A DNA stretch of 64,000 nucleotides from SSF14 sp046331245 (lineage in GTDB: Bacteria; Actinomycetota; Acidimicrobiia; Acidimicrobiales; Microtrichaceae), in assembly GCA_046331245.1 (NCBI GenBank), contig JAXLRH010000005.1, forward strand, positions 1 through 64,000, written 5' to 3'. Shown here in pieces: positions 25,461 through 34,578 of this stretch. The translations under genes and the position numbers were made by a program. A model generated the notes under the pieces. That model made no database searches. It was not told the DNA's origin and saw nothing but the letters and a program-made list of their open reading frames with translations. Position 1 is the stretch's first letter. The number at the start of each line of letters is the position of its first letter.

Positions 25461-26353
25461 AGGTCCATCACCAGGCCCGGGCCGTCCTCGGTGGCCTCGA
25501 GCACCTCCTCCACCGTCGCCGTGCGCTCCCAGTAGGCGGCCGACGCGACCACGATCACCACCCACACGACGGCCACCACGTACGTCCAGCTGAGCAGCGC
25601 GAGACCGATACCGATGGCGCCGAAGCCGCGCCCGTACCAGTCGAACCAGCCGGGGAGGATGACCGCGCTCAACCGCCACAGCACCGTGCTCGCGAGCATG
25701 CCCATCACCGCGCCGGGCCGGAGGTCGGGAGGGTCGAGCTGCTTGTCGAGGAGCAGCCGCGGCGTGATGAGCCAGAACAGGTAGTTCATCACCAGGATGA
25801 TCGGGATGACCGCCGCGTAGAGGACCCGGCCGTGGCGGGCCGGGATCGCCTGGAGGAACTGGCTGAAGCCGAACGTGCCGAACACCAGCACGAACCACAG
25901 GCCGCCGCGCACCGGGCCGCGCCAGCCGCCGTAGGGCTTCACGCCCCACGCCTCGGCGAACGTCCGCTCGAAGATCGACCCGACGTCGAACCCGCTGATC
26001 GCGAACGACACCGCGACGATGATCGAGGCCACCTTGAGGATGCCCTCGTTGGGCGGGAAGGCCCCACGCATGATTCGCGCCGTCAGCCCGTGGAGCCGGA
26101 ACTGCTCCACCATCACCTGGCCGAGCTCGAGGTGGCGCCGGCTGGGCGCGATGACCGCGAACGCCATGATCATGAGGGGGATCACGCAGATGAACAGGTT
26201 GAACGCGAGCAGCATCGACTTGCGCATGCCGTCGATCGCGAAGAACCGGCGGAACGTGAGGGTGGGGATCGACACGGCGCGATTCGCCAGGATCTGAGCG
26301 CCCCGGGCGCGCCAGCGCGCCGTCCGGGTGGCGTCCTCGCGCTGGGTGGCCAT
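25457..26353 (-). CDS. YihY/BrkB-family membrane protein
   Basis: A 298-residue polytopic protein with about six helices. Visible segments are at residues ~43-67 (LLAFNLFICVIPLMIMAFAV), ~102-122, ~146-166, ~175-200, ~212-232 and ~245-272. The spacing and the WRLSAVILPGWFDWYGRGFG stretch fit the YihY/virulence factor BrkB family, whose function is unsettled despite the old ribonuclease BN label. ATG 26353 is preceded by AAAGGA at good distance. Its stop overlaps the start of the KDSR-like SDR, so both could work on membrane lipids. Confidence 0.75.
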   Translation of the reverse strand: MATQREDATRTARWRARGAQILANRAVSIPTLTFRRFFAIDGMRKSMLLAFNLFICVIPLMIMAFAVIAPSRRHLELGQVMVEQFRLHGLTARIMRGAFPPNEGILKVASIIVAVSFAISGFDVGSIFERTFAEAWGVKPYGGWRGPVRGGLWFVLVFGTFGFSQFLQAIPARHGRVLYAAVIPIILVMNYLFWLITPRLLLDKQLDPPDLRPGAVMGMLASTVLWRLSAVILPGWFDWYGRGFGAIGIGLALLSWTYVVAVVWVVIVVASAAYWERTATVEEVLEATEDGPGLVMDL

Positions 26354-26413
26354 GCGCCATCCTTTCACCTCCACCCGCCCGGGCGGTGCGTCGCCGTGGC
26401 AGACTCACGGGCC

Positions 26414-27055
26414 ATGGCCGAGACGACGACGGTGGTCGAGCAGTGGCGGTTCGTCGCCGCGGAGCGGCAGGCGCTGGTCGATTTCGCCCGCACGCTCACG
26501 GAGGAGCAGCTCGCGGCCCCGTCCCTGTGCGACGGCTGGCAGGTGCGCGACGTGCTCGGTCACGTCGCCTGGGTGGCGGTCACGCCGCCCATCGAGGTGG
26601 CGCGCGAGATGCTGTTCGGCGGGCTCCACATCCACCAGGTCATCGCCGACCAGGGCCGGGTGTACGGCTCGCTCGACACCGAGACGCTGCTCGAGCGCCT
26701 GGCGGCGGGGGTCGGCAGCCAGTTCACGTCGCCCACGATCACGCCGGCGTCGCTCCTCGCGGACACGATCGTGCACCACCAGGACATCCGCCGTGCGCTC
26801 GACCTGCCGCGCATCATCGATCCGGCACCGCTGCGCGTCGCGCTCGACCGCTACACCGGCGTGAACTCGTTCACCGGCGGCAAGAAGCGCACGCGGGGCC
26901 TGCGCCTGATCGCGATCGACGTCGGCTGGTCGCACGGCTCGGGGCCCGAGGTGCACGGCACGGGCGAGGCGATCCTGCTCGCCTCCGTCGGCCGGGCCGC
27001 GGCGCTGGCCGACCTCACCGGGCCGGGCGTCGAGATCCTGGCGTCGCGGGGCTAG
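26414..27055 (+). CDS. Maleylpyruvate isomerase-family (mycothiol-dependent, DinB-fold) protein
   Basis: A 213-residue protein of the TIGR03083/MDMPI group. It has the metal-site pattern SLCDGWQVRDVLGHVAW (His ~55) and TIVHHQDIRRAL (second His pair). Members use mycothiol as cofactor or are uncharacterised metalloproteins of the DinB four-helix fold. ATG 26414 has CAGACT 8 nt upstream. It is divergent from the YihY gene and convergent with the carotenoid oxygenase gene. Substrate unknown. Confidence 0.8.
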   Translation: MAETTTVVEQWRFVAAERQALVDFARTLTEEQLAAPSLCDGWQVRDVLGHVAWVAVTPPIEVAREMLFGGLHIHQVIADQGRVYGSLDTETLLERLAAGVGSQFTSPTITPASLLADTIVHHQDIRRALDLPRIIDPAPLRVALDRYTGVNSFTGGKKRTRGLRLIAIDVGWSHGSGPEVHGTGEAILLASVGRAAALADLTGPGVEILASRG

Positions 27056-27068
27056 CCGCCCCGGCGGC
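27055..27068. terminator. Possible bidirectional hairpin terminator
   Basis: GCCGCC-CC-GGCGGC begins at the last base of the upstream stop codon and lies between two convergent genes. It has no T-run, so factor-independent termination would be weak. Confidence 0.35.
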
Positions 27069-27080
27069 CGATCCGCGAGC

Positions 27081-28790
27081 TCAGCGCTTCGTGAGCATGC
27101 CCGCCTCGGTCATCGCCTTGCCCATGCGGACGATGCGCCAGAGGAGGCCGGGGATCGCGGAGATGCCGCCCCACAGGTCGCGCCAGCGGCCGACCCGGTA
27201 GTCGGGGCGGGCGGGTGTCGCTGCGTCGGCCGGCGGCATCCAGCACGAGTGCAGCAGGAGCGGCGGGTTGAAGCCGGGCGCGGTGGCGCGGGCGAGAGGC
27301 CCGTGCTCGAGGTGCGCGGCGTCGAACACCCACACCTCCTTGTCGCCGTCGCGGTGGACCACGGTGACGACGTAGCCGTCGTCGGGATCCGTCGCGCCGT
27401 CGCGGGGCACGAACGTCGGCGGGTGGGCGAACGCCCCGTCGTCGAAGCGGAAGACCTCCTCGACCTTCATCGACCGCAGGTCGAACCGCGCCAGGCCGGC
27501 GGGCACGGCGCTCGTGGGGAGCTCGTGCGGGTCGACGAGCGCGGTGAGGCCGGCGTCGGCGTACAGGTCCCACCAGACCTCCGCGACCAGGGCGGGGTCG
27601 TATCCCATCCCCGAGTACCAGAGCTGGGTGGCGCTCGCCCGGGCTGCCGGCGTCGACTCGTCCGACGTCGTGAGGACGGCACCCCAGAACCGGTCGTCGG
27701 TGGCGGACTCGGCGCTCAGGATCTCGCCGGTCGCGGTGTCGATCTCGTAGCGACCCACCACGCCCGGCTGCGTCGAGATGCTCACCATGCCCTCGTAGGC
27801 CGGCTCGTTGAAGGTGCCCGTGCCGTGGCTGAGCTCGTCGTTGCGCAGGCGGATCATGAGGTCCTGCAGCGGGATGTGCTCGAGGTAGACGGTGACACGG
27901 CCGGACGCGTCGTCGTGGTCGACGCGGAGGTGCCCGGTCGGCATGGGGATGTGCACCTCGCGGGCCGGCACGGTGCCGCCCGGCGGGGTGGCGGCGATGT
28001 CGCTCTTGGCCACGATCCACAAGCGGGTGTCGTCGCCGTTCGGCCGGCTCTGCGGCGCGCCGGTGAGCGTGGCGGGCTCGACGAGGAACGGCAGGTCGGT
28101 GAACACGACGTGGTCGCGGGTGACCTTCACGTCGTGGATGGAGTCGAACTCGCTCATCCCCGAGAGCTTCCAGCGGCGCACCGGACCGTCGAGGTCCCAG
28201 CGGGCGATGAACGTGTCGGGCGTGAGCGGGAGGGGCGAGTAGTTGACGAACCACAGGCAGCCCTCGTCGTGGTCCGGCGCCGGGTGCGCGGCGACGGAGA
28301 TGCCCGGTTCCACCACGCCGGGCGACGCCTGGTACCACTCGTCGTTGGCGCCGACGGGCGTGATCACCTCCATCGACACCGGGTCCACCTCGAGCGGCCG
28401 GCCGGCGTCGTACCCGATGAACAGACGGCCCTCGAACGCCAGGCAGTTGGTGTTGGCGAGGTTGGTGAGCCCGAACGCCGAGATCTCCATGAACTGCACC
28501 GTGCGGAAGAGGAACGGGAACCGGTGCTTGAGCCGCGACACCGGCGTCTCCACCCGGCGGTGGCGCACGTTCACGCGTCCGCGGGCGTCGGGGCGCAGCT
28601 GGACGCGGCAGAGCAGACCCTGCTGGTCGAACCAGTGCCCGCCGGGGTGCCGCTTGTCGGGGCCGACGACGAACACGTGGCCGCTCATGTCCGTGGGCCA
28701 GTGGCCCTCGACCACCTCGAGCGCGTGGTCGCCCGGCCCGGCACCCCAGAATAGGTTGCCGGTGAGGGTCGCCCGATCCACCACCGCCAT
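27081..28790 (-). CDS. Carotenoid oxygenase-family protein
   Basis: A 569-residue protein whose ends and motifs fit the carotenoid cleavage oxygenase propeller. Early features are LTGNLFWGAG and HVFVVGPDKRHPGG. Probable iron-ligand histidines lie in SVAAHPAPDHDE, FDSIHDVKVT, TVYLEHIPLQ and the C-terminal LLLHSCWMP. It would cleave or isomerise a carotenoid-like or stilbene-like double bond using Fe2+ and O2. No crt gene is nearby, so the substrate is unknown. ATG 28790 follows a GGGGGA stretch. The gene is divergent from the SpoIID/LytB gene. Confidence 0.72.
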   Translation of the reverse strand: MAVVDRATLTGNLFWGAGPGDHALEVVEGHWPTDMSGHVFVVGPDKRHPGGHWFDQQGLLCRVQLRPDARGRVNVRHRRVETPVSRLKHRFPFLFRTVQFMEISAFGLTNLANTNCLAFEGRLFIGYDAGRPLEVDPVSMEVITPVGANDEWYQASPGVVEPGISVAAHPAPDHDEGCLWFVNYSPLPLTPDTFIARWDLDGPVRRWKLSGMSEFDSIHDVKVTRDHVVFTDLPFLVEPATLTGAPQSRPNGDDTRLWIVAKSDIAATPPGGTVPAREVHIPMPTGHLRVDHDDASGRVTVYLEHIPLQDLMIRLRNDELSHGTGTFNEPAYEGMVSISTQPGVVGRYEIDTATGEILSAESATDDRFWGAVLTTSDESTPAARASATQLWYSGMGYDPALVAEVWWDLYADAGLTALVDPHELPTSAVPAGLARFDLRSMKVEEVFRFDDGAFAHPPTFVPRDGATDPDDGYVVTVVHRDGDKEVWVFDAAHLEHGPLARATAPGFNPPLLLHSCWMPPADAATPARPDYRVGRWRDLWGGISAIPGLLWRIVRMGKAMTEAGMLTKR

Positions 28791-28872
28791 GTCATCCCCC
28801 CGGACTGCCGGCCCTGCGCCGGCCGGCGAGCCCGAGACTAGCGGCCGGACGGGGGAATTCTCCGGTCCGGGG

Positions 28873-28900
28873 TTGCGACGGCGATCGCGCTGCCTACCCT
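28873..28900 (+). promoter_or_regulatory. Predicted leaderless promoter of the SpoIID/LytB gene
   Basis: TTGCGA (28873-28878), a 16-nt spacer and TACCCT (28895-28900) sit exactly 7 nt before ATG 28908. There is no ribosome site. Confidence 0.5.
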
Positions 28901-28907
28901 GGCCTGC

Positions 28908-30458
28908 ATGCGCCGTCCGGTCAGTGTCCTGCTCTCGCTCGCCCTCGCGGCGACCGCGGCGGTCACCCTGACGGTCGTCGGGGCGCCGAGCGCCGCGGCG
29001 CAGACCTCGTTCACCATCACCGGCGGCGGCTGGGGCCACGGCGTCGGCATGAGCCAGTACGGGGCCAAGGGCCGCGCCGACGCCGGCCAGTCGACCACGC
29101 AGATCCTGAACGCCTACTACGCCGGCGCGGCCATCGAGGCACGTTCGCTGGCCGGGCCGAAGGTGAAGCTCGGCGACGCCACCACGACCGAGGTCGCGGC
29201 CTCGGGCGGCGCCATCTACGGCACGGCCGAGGGCGGCGCACCGGTGCTGCTCGCGGCGCCGGGTCAGCGCCTGTCGATCCGCATGTTCGGCTCGGCGATC
29301 ATCGTGCAGCGGGTGTCGCCCGACCTCGGCCCGATCGGGGTGCTCGCCGCGAGCGGCCGCTACTACCTCACCTGGGACGCCGGCAACAGCCTGTCGATCT
29401 CGGCGACCGGGCGCGGGTACGCGTACGGGCGCATCAAGCTGGTCGACAACTCGACCTCGTTCTCGATGGTGCTCGAAGGCGAGACGATGCAGCAGTACCT
29501 GTACGGGCTGGGCGAGATGCCGGCGAGCTGGCACTCCGAGGCGTTGCGGGCGCAGGCGATCGCCGGCCGCAGCTTCGCCGCCTACCGCCTCGCGCATCCG
29601 CAGGGCACCGAGTTCGACATGTACGCGTCGGTCAGCGACCAGGCCTACGTGGGCACGACGCAGGCGGCGGGCACGTTCGGCGCCAACTGGGTCGGCGCCG
29701 TCGACACGACCGACGCGCAGGTGCTCACCTCGGGCGGCCAGGTCATCCAGGCCTTCTACTCGTCGAGCAACGGCGGGTACACCGAGCGCAGCGACTACGT
29801 GTTCTCGGCCACGCTGCCGTACCTCGTGGCGACACCCGACCCCCTCGACCAGGCGACGGGCAACCCGAACTTCAGCTGGACCCGCACGTACACCGGCGAC
29901 GAGCTCGGCGCCTGGCTCACGAGCGCCGGCCGCGGCCACGTCGGCTCGGTCACCGCCGTCTCGATCGGCGGCAACGTCGGCGCCTCCGGTCGTGTCGACC
30001 GTGCGACGGTCACCGTCACCGGCACGGGTGGCTCGACGACGATGACCGGCAACCAGTTCCGCTCGGCCGTCAACGCCGGCGCCGCGTCCTCCCGCGATCT
30101 GCTGAGCACGAAGTTCGCGGTGAGCGGCCCGGCCGCCCCGGTCGCTCCGACCGACACCACGCCGCCCGATCTGAAGGTGCTCGTCGGCACGCCGATGCGC
30201 TTCGGCTCCACCGGCGACATCTGCGCCTTCGTCATGAGCGACGAGGTCGCCATCACCGCGATCCACGTCCGCATCGGCGGCGTCGACCTGCGCAGCCGCG
30301 TGGGCGGTGTCGGCCCGGACTTCCCGCAGTTCCTCTGCATCAACATCCCGCCGAAGCTCCGGCCCAAGCGGGCGATCACGACGACGCTCACCGGCGCCGC
30401 GCTCGACGCCGCGGTGAACCTGCGCTTCGTGCAGCGTCAGGTCACGATCGCTCGCTGA
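28908..30458 (+). CDS. Secreted SpoIID/LytB-domain protein
   Basis: A 516-residue exported protein with a signal peptide (~1-32, ending PSAAAQ). The GGGWGHGVGMSQYGAKG motif comes right after it, followed by the SpoIID core at ~185-300 (EGETMQQYLYGLGEMP, ALRAQAIAGRSFAAY, FYSSSNGGYTE). SpoIID-type proteins cleave peptidoglycan as lytic transglycosylases in sporulation; in non-sporulating actinobacteria they are presumed wall-remodelling factors. In SpoIID of Bacillus the GHGVGMSQ motif is C-terminal, while here it leads the domain. A C-terminal domain of ~100 residues is unrecognised. Its 3' end overlaps the convergent maf gene by 17 bp. Confidence 0.82.
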   Translation: MRRPVSVLLSLALAATAAVTLTVVGAPSAAAQTSFTITGGGWGHGVGMSQYGAKGRADAGQSTTQILNAYYAGAAIEARSLAGPKVKLGDATTTEVAASGGAIYGTAEGGAPVLLAAPGQRLSIRMFGSAIIVQRVSPDLGPIGVLAASGRYYLTWDAGNSLSISATGRGYAYGRIKLVDNSTSFSMVLEGETMQQYLYGLGEMPASWHSEALRAQAIAGRSFAAYRLAHPQGTEFDMYASVSDQAYVGTTQAAGTFGANWVGAVDTTDAQVLTSGGQVIQAFYSSSNGGYTERSDYVFSATLPYLVATPDPLDQATGNPNFSWTRTYTGDELGAWLTSAGRGHVGSVTAVSIGGNVGASGRVDRATVTVTGTGGSTTMTGNQFRSAVNAGAASSRDLLSTKFAVSGPAAPVAPTDTTPPDLKVLVGTPMRFGSTGDICAFVMSDEVAITAIHVRIGGVDLRSRVGGVGPDFPQFLCINIPPKLRPKRAITTTLTGAALDAAVNLRFVQRQVTIAR

Positions 30459-31014
30459 CGCCCGCCTGCTCGAGCAGTCGTCGGACGAGGGCGACGGGCA
30501 GGCCGACGACGTTGTCGAACGCGCCGTTCGTCGCGGCGACGAACGCTCCGGCGCCGCCCTGGATCGCGTAGGAGCCGGCCTTGTCGCGCGGCTCGCCCGT
30601 CCGCACGTAGGCCTCGATCTCGGCGCGATCGAGCGTGCGGAACCGGACCTCGGTGGTGTCGACCGCGCTCGTCGTCATGCCGTCGCGGCAGACGGCGACG
30701 CCGGTGAGCACCTCGTGGCCCCGGCCCGACAGCCGTTCGAGCACGGCGATCGCGTCGGCGTCGTCGGCCGGCTTGCCGAGCAGTTCGCCGTCGAGCACGA
30801 CCACGGTGTCGGCGCCGAGGGCCGTCGCCCCGGGGTGGCGGGCGGCGACGAGCTCGGCCTTCGCGCGAGCCAGGCGTTCCACGTAGTCGGCCGCCGGCTC
30901 GGCGGGCAGCGGCGTCTCGTCGACGTCGGCGGGGTCGACCTCGAACTCGTAGCCGGCGTCGTGGAGCAGCTGGGAGCGCCGCGGCGACGCCGATGCGAGG
31001 ACGAGTCGCGTCAT
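30442..31014 (-). CDS. maf: Maf-family nucleoside triphosphate pyrophosphatase
   Basis: A 190-residue Maf/YhdE protein that hydrolyses dTTP/UTP or modified nucleotides to monophosphates. The hallmark N-terminus LVLASASPRRSQLL, ALGADTVVVLDGELLGKP and the C-terminal DKAGSYAIQGGAGAFV are all present. It belongs to the house-cleaning enzymes also linked to septum formation. ATG 31014 overlaps the dusB stop (ATGA), so it is translated from the dusB-maf transcript. Confidence 0.92.
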   Translation of the reverse strand: MTRLVLASASPRRSQLLHDAGYEFEVDPADVDETPLPAEPAADYVERLARAKAELVAARHPGATALGADTVVVLDGELLGKPADDADAIAVLERLSGRGHEVLTGVAVCRDGMTTSAVDTTEVRFRTLDRAEIEAYVRTGEPRDKAGSYAIQGGAGAFVAATNGAFDNVVGLPVALVRRLLEQAGVSERS

Positions 31015-32123
31015 CCGCCGGACGTGGTCGACTCGGCGGCGCCCGCCAGCGCCTCGGTGCTGTCGGGGTCGTCGAACCAGTGGTCGGGGAGCGACACCTT
31101 GCGCGGGCCGCCCTGATGGCCACGCTTGGCGCGCACGCCCTCCGGGGTCATCGTGAGCGAGCCGTCGAGCGCACCCAGCGCGTCGGCCAGCTCCTGGCGG
31201 CTGCCCAGCTGGTTGAGCTGTCGCCGCACCTCGCTGCCGACCGGGTAGCCCTTGAGGTACCAGCCGGTGTGCTTGCGGAACTCGCGCACGCCGATCCAGT
31301 CGCCGGCCCACGCCGTGAGCAGATCGAGGTGCTCGAGCATCGTGGCGGACACCTCGCCCAGCGTCGGGGGAGGGGGCACGGGCCGGCCCTCGAACTCGGC
31401 CACGAGATCGCGGAACAGCCACGGCCGGCCGAGGCACCCCCGGCCCACCACCACGCCGTCGCACCCCGTGGCCGCCATCATCGCCGTCGCGTCCGACGCC
31501 TCCCAGATGTCGCCGTTGCCGAGCACCGGGATGGTCGTCACGGCCGCCTTGAGCGCGCCGATCGCAGCCCAGCGCGCCTCGCCCGAGTACAGCTGCTCGG
31601 CCGTCCGGGCGTGCAGCGCGATGGCGGCGCAGCCCTCGTCGGCGGCGATGCGGCCGGTGTCGAGGAACGTCATGTGGTCGTCGTCGGTGCCCATGCGGAA
31701 CTTCGCGGTCACCGGCGTGGCGCCGGCGTTGCCGACGGCCGCGGCGATGATGTCGCGGAGCAGGCGACGCCGCACCGGCAACGCGGCGCCGCCACCGTTG
31801 CGCGTCACCTTCGGAGCGGGGCACCCGAAGTTGAGGTCGATGTGGTCGACGTGGTCGCTGTCCACGAGGCGGCGCACGGCCTCGCCGACGTGGTGGGCGT
31901 CGATGCCGTAGAGCTGGATGCTGCGCATCGGCTCGTCGTCGTCGAAGTGCGCCAGGCGCTGCGTCTTGTCGTTGCCCTCGACGTAGGCGCGTGCGGTGAT
32001 CATCTCGCTCACGTACAGCCCGGCGCCCTGCGCGCGGCAGAGGCGGCGGAACGGCGCGTTGGTGACGCCCGCCATGGGGGCGAGCACCACGGGAACGTCG
32101 AGCTCGAGGGGACCGATCCGCAT
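31011..32123 (-). CDS. dusB: tRNA-dihydrouridine synthase
   Basis: A 370-residue FMN enzyme reducing uridines in the tRNA D-loop. It starts IGPLELDVPVVLAPMAGVTN (FMN-binding strand 1) and has the catalytic cysteine in HIDLNFGCPAPKVTRNGGG. ALHARTAEQLYSGEARW and VLGNGDIWE are further Dus motifs, and VVVGRGCLGRPWLF closes the barrel. ATG 32123 has AAGGA four bases upstream. The DusB subclass is chosen from overall length and motif form. It is coupled to maf. Confidence 0.92.
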   Translation of the reverse strand: MRIGPLELDVPVVLAPMAGVTNAPFRRLCRAQGAGLYVSEMITARAYVEGNDKTQRLAHFDDDEPMRSIQLYGIDAHHVGEAVRRLVDSDHVDHIDLNFGCPAPKVTRNGGGAALPVRRRLLRDIIAAAVGNAGATPVTAKFRMGTDDDHMTFLDTGRIAADEGCAAIALHARTAEQLYSGEARWAAIGALKAAVTTIPVLGNGDIWEASDATAMMAATGCDGVVVGRGCLGRPWLFRDLVAEFEGRPVPPPPTLGEVSATMLEHLDLLTAWAGDWIGVREFRKHTGWYLKGYPVGSEVRRQLNQLGSRQELADALGALDGSLTMTPEGVRAKRGHQGGPRKVSLPDHWFDDPDSTEALAGAAESTTSGG

Positions 32124-32133
32124 GGCGTCCTTG

Positions 32134-33387
32134 CTAGTCGATGTGCGGCACCGGCTCGGGTCGCACGACGCCGCGGAGGCCGTCGGGGTCGCGGATCAGG
32201 GCGACGAGCCGGCGCGCCTCCACGGCGGAGTCGAACTCGGCGCGGACGCGTCGGGCGCCGGCTGCTCCGAGGCGGGTGCGCAGATCGCCGTCGTGCGCCA
32301 GGGTGCGGAGCGCTGCGGCCAGGGCGTCCGCGTCGCCCGGCGGCACCACCAGCCCGTTCTCGTCGTGGCGCACGAGCTCGGTGACGCCGCCGACGTTCGT
32401 CGCGACGACCACGACCTCCTGGGCCAGGGCCTCCATCAACGAGATGGGCACTCCCTCGGCGAAGCTCGGGAGCACGAACACGTCGGCCGCGGCGAGGTGG
32501 TCGCGCACCTCGGCGTCGGATCGGTAGCCGGCGAACCGCACCGCGGCGGCGAGCCCGAGCTCCGCCGTTCGGGCCTCGATGTCGCCGCGCTCGGCGCCGT
32601 CGCCGACGATCGTGAGGTGGACGTCGTCCCCGTCGCGCACGAGGCGGTGCACGGCGTCGAGGAGGACGAGCAGCCCCTTCACCGGCTCGAGCCGCCCCAC
32701 GAAGAGGAGCTCGACGGGGCGGCCGTCGGTGCGCTCGACGGCAGGGGAGGTGTCGGTCGGGTCGACGCCGCAGTGCACGACGTGCAGGCGATCCCACGTC
32801 TCGGGCTCGCAGAACAGGCTGGCCTGCGAGCGCGCGAACGAGCTGATCGCCGCGCAGAACGTCGCCGTGCGGAGCTTGGCGTCGAGGTGCCACAGGTGGG
32901 GCTCGAAGAAGATCGCCGGGCCGTGGATGGTGAAGCTGTAGGGAATCCCGCTGAGCGCCGACGCCAGCATGGCGACGGTGCAGCTGGCATCGGCGAAGTG
33001 GTCGTGCAGGTGGTCGACGCCGCGTTCGGTCATCAGGTCGGCGAGCACGGCGGCCTCGACGAAGTAAGCGAGCTGGCGGAACGAGCCCGACGCGCCGAGC
33101 CGGCGCGTCCTCGCCGCGAGTGCTGCCGCTGCGGCGAACCGTCGTGGCGAACGCCGTGCCGCCCGGGTGAGGGCTCGGGCGTACTCGGCCGGTCCGCGAC
33201 CGAGCAGGTAGGTCGTCAGCTCCCGCTCGCGACGCTGCGCGTCGCTCACCATCGAGCGGTCGTCGGGGCGGCGCACGGCGAACCGTTCGACCCGGATGCC
33301 GCAGTCCTCCACGCCGTGGATCTCCCGGCGGATGAACGAGTCGGTCACCCGCGGGTAGCCGCCCGTGAGGTAGCCGACGGTCGTCAC
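32134..33387 (-). CDS. Glycosyltransferase, family 4 type
   Basis: A 417-residue GT-B enzyme. The N-terminal acceptor half contains GYLTGGYPRVTDSFIRREI and VDHLHDHFADASC. The C-terminal GT4 donor domain has LFVGRLEPVKGLLVLLDAV, VRFAGYRSDAEV and FVLPSFAEGVPISLMEALAQ (the E-x7-E-like motif). It would transfer a sugar from a nucleotide donor to a glycan or lipid. The GTG start at 33387 is preceded by TAATAT at exactly 7 nt, in a short AT-rich patch, so a leaderless promoter is likely. Acceptor unknown; no wall-glycan cluster is around it. Confidence 0.85.
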   Translation of the reverse strand: MTTVGYLTGGYPRVTDSFIRREIHGVEDCGIRVERFAVRRPDDRSMVSDAQRRERELTTYLLGRGPAEYARALTRAARRSPRRFAAAAALAARTRRLGASGSFRQLAYFVEAAVLADLMTERGVDHLHDHFADASCTVAMLASALSGIPYSFTIHGPAIFFEPHLWHLDAKLRTATFCAAISSFARSQASLFCEPETWDRLHVVHCGVDPTDTSPAVERTDGRPVELLFVGRLEPVKGLLVLLDAVHRLVRDGDDVHLTIVGDGAERGDIEARTAELGLAAAVRFAGYRSDAEVRDHLAAADVFVLPSFAEGVPISLMEALAQEVVVVATNVGGVTELVRHDENGLVVPPGDADALAAALRTLAHDGDLRTRLGAAGARRVRAEFDSAVEARRLVALIRDPDGLRGVVRPEPVPHID

Positions 33388-33394
33388 CGTCAGA

Positions 33395-33400
33395 ATATTA
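33395..33400 (-). promoter_or_regulatory. Predicted -10 element of the glycosyltransferase gene
   Basis: On the minus strand TAATAT lies 7 nt before GTG 33387. It is in an unusually AT-rich 20-bp patch between the glycosyltransferase gene and the stop of the upstream lyase gene. Confidence 0.5.
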
Positions 33401-33411
33401 CCTATTGACGG

Positions 33412-34569
33412 CTACACCTCGGACGGTGCCTTTCCGACGATGGCTTCGTAGTTGACCGGATCGGTCGCACCTTCGGTGCACACGCACACCACGGTGGCAC
33501 CCGCGCCGAGGCCGAGCCCGGCGAGATCGCCCTGCTCCGCGGCCAGTGCGAGCAGCGCGCCCACCGAGGCCGCGCCGGTCTCGCCGACGACGAGCCCCTC
33601 CGCCGCGAGCGCCCGCATCGCGTCGGCGGCCGCGTCGTTCTCGATCGTGACGCACCAGTCGAAGCGGTCGCGCATGGCGGGCCACGCGACCATCGACAGG
33701 GTGCCGCAGTTCATGCCCGCCATGATCGAGTCGTGGGGCCCGGGCACGGACACCATCTCGCCCGCGACGAGCGAGCGGTAGAGGCAGTCGGCCGCGGTGG
33801 GCTCCACGGCGATGCGCACCGGGCCGTCGGGCGGGCCGCTCGGCCAGTGGTCGAGCGCCGCCTGGGCGAGGCCGCCCACGCCGACGGGCACGACGAACGC
33901 GTCCGGCGCGCCGGACCCCAGCTGCTCGTCGATCTCGGCGAACAGCGTGAGGTACCCCTCGCTCGTCCAGCGGGGCACCTGCTCGTAGCCGGGCCACGAC
34001 GTGTCGCTCACCACGAGCCGGTCGTCGTTCGCGGTCGACGCTGCCAGCTCGACCGCCTCGTCGTAGTCGCCGTCGATCACGGTGACCCGCGCGCCCTCCG
34101 ACTCGATGGCCGTGACGCGTGCGGGGACGGTGCCGGCGGGCATGTAGATGTCGGCGCCGAGCCCGAACCACTTGGCGGCGCGGGCGACGGCGCGCCCGTG
34201 GTTGCCGTCGGTCGCGGTGGTGAGCGTGACGGGGCCGAGGTCGCGGAACGCCTCGCGCACGCCCTCGAACGTGGTGGCCTCGGGCGGGTGACCGTGCTGC
34301 TGCTCGTAGCGCTGCGACAGGAGGCGGTAGGTCGCCCACGACGCGCCGAGGATCTTGAACGCGGGGAGGCCGAATCGCTCCAGCTCGTACTTCACGAGGA
34401 CCCGGCCGACGCCCAGCCGTCCGGCCAGGCCGGGCAGCGACACCAGCGCGGTCGGCTCGTACCCGGCGATGGCGCGATGCAGGTCGATGGCCCGCTCGAA
34501 GCCGACGCCGTTGAGCGGGGTCGCGTCGGGGAGGTTCGGGCGGACGTTCGGGTTGCGGAGGAGCTGCAC
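33412..34569 (-). CDS. Diaminopropionate ammonia-lyase-like PLP enzyme
   Basis: A 385-residue fold-type II PLP enzyme. Family features match diaminopropionate ammonia-lyase (DpaL/YgeX): LHRAIAGYEPTALVSL, RFGLPAFKILGASWA (PLP Lys ~72), TATDGNHGRAVA, DTSWPGYEQVP, SIMAGMNCGTLS and VVCVCTEGATDPVNY. It would convert 2,3-diaminopropionate to pyruvate and ammonia. In E. coli ygeX belongs to the same cluster as ssnA and xdhD, and here those homologues lie 3-6 kb away on the same strand, which makes a purine/ureide role plausible. The GTG start at 34569 has TAGCCT 6 nt upstream. Confidence 0.82.
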   Translation of the reverse strand: MQLLRNPNVRPNLPDATPLNGVGFERAIDLHRAIAGYEPTALVSLPGLAGRLGVGRVLVKYELERFGLPAFKILGASWATYRLLSQRYEQQHGHPPEATTFEGVREAFRDLGPVTLTTATDGNHGRAVARAAKWFGLGADIYMPAGTVPARVTAIESEGARVTVIDGDYDEAVELAASTANDDRLVVSDTSWPGYEQVPRWTSEGYLTLFAEIDEQLGSGAPDAFVVPVGVGGLAQAALDHWPSGPPDGPVRIAVEPTAADCLYRSLVAGEMVSVPGPHDSIMAGMNCGTLSMVAWPAMRDRFDWCVTIENDAAADAMRALAAEGLVVGETGAASVGALLALAAEQGDLAGLGLGAGATVVCVCTEGATDPVNYEAIVGKAPSEV

Positions 34570-34578
34570 GGGCCGAGG

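Noticed and set aside
27055..27068. Strong intrinsic terminator
   Set aside because: The hairpin is perfect but short and has no T-run, so it is listed only as a weak candidate.
28791..30266. Upstream extension of the carotenoid oxygenase frame to 1061 codons
   Set aside because: The extension is antisense to the SpoIID/LytB gene and lacks any family similarity; the real start is ATG 28790.
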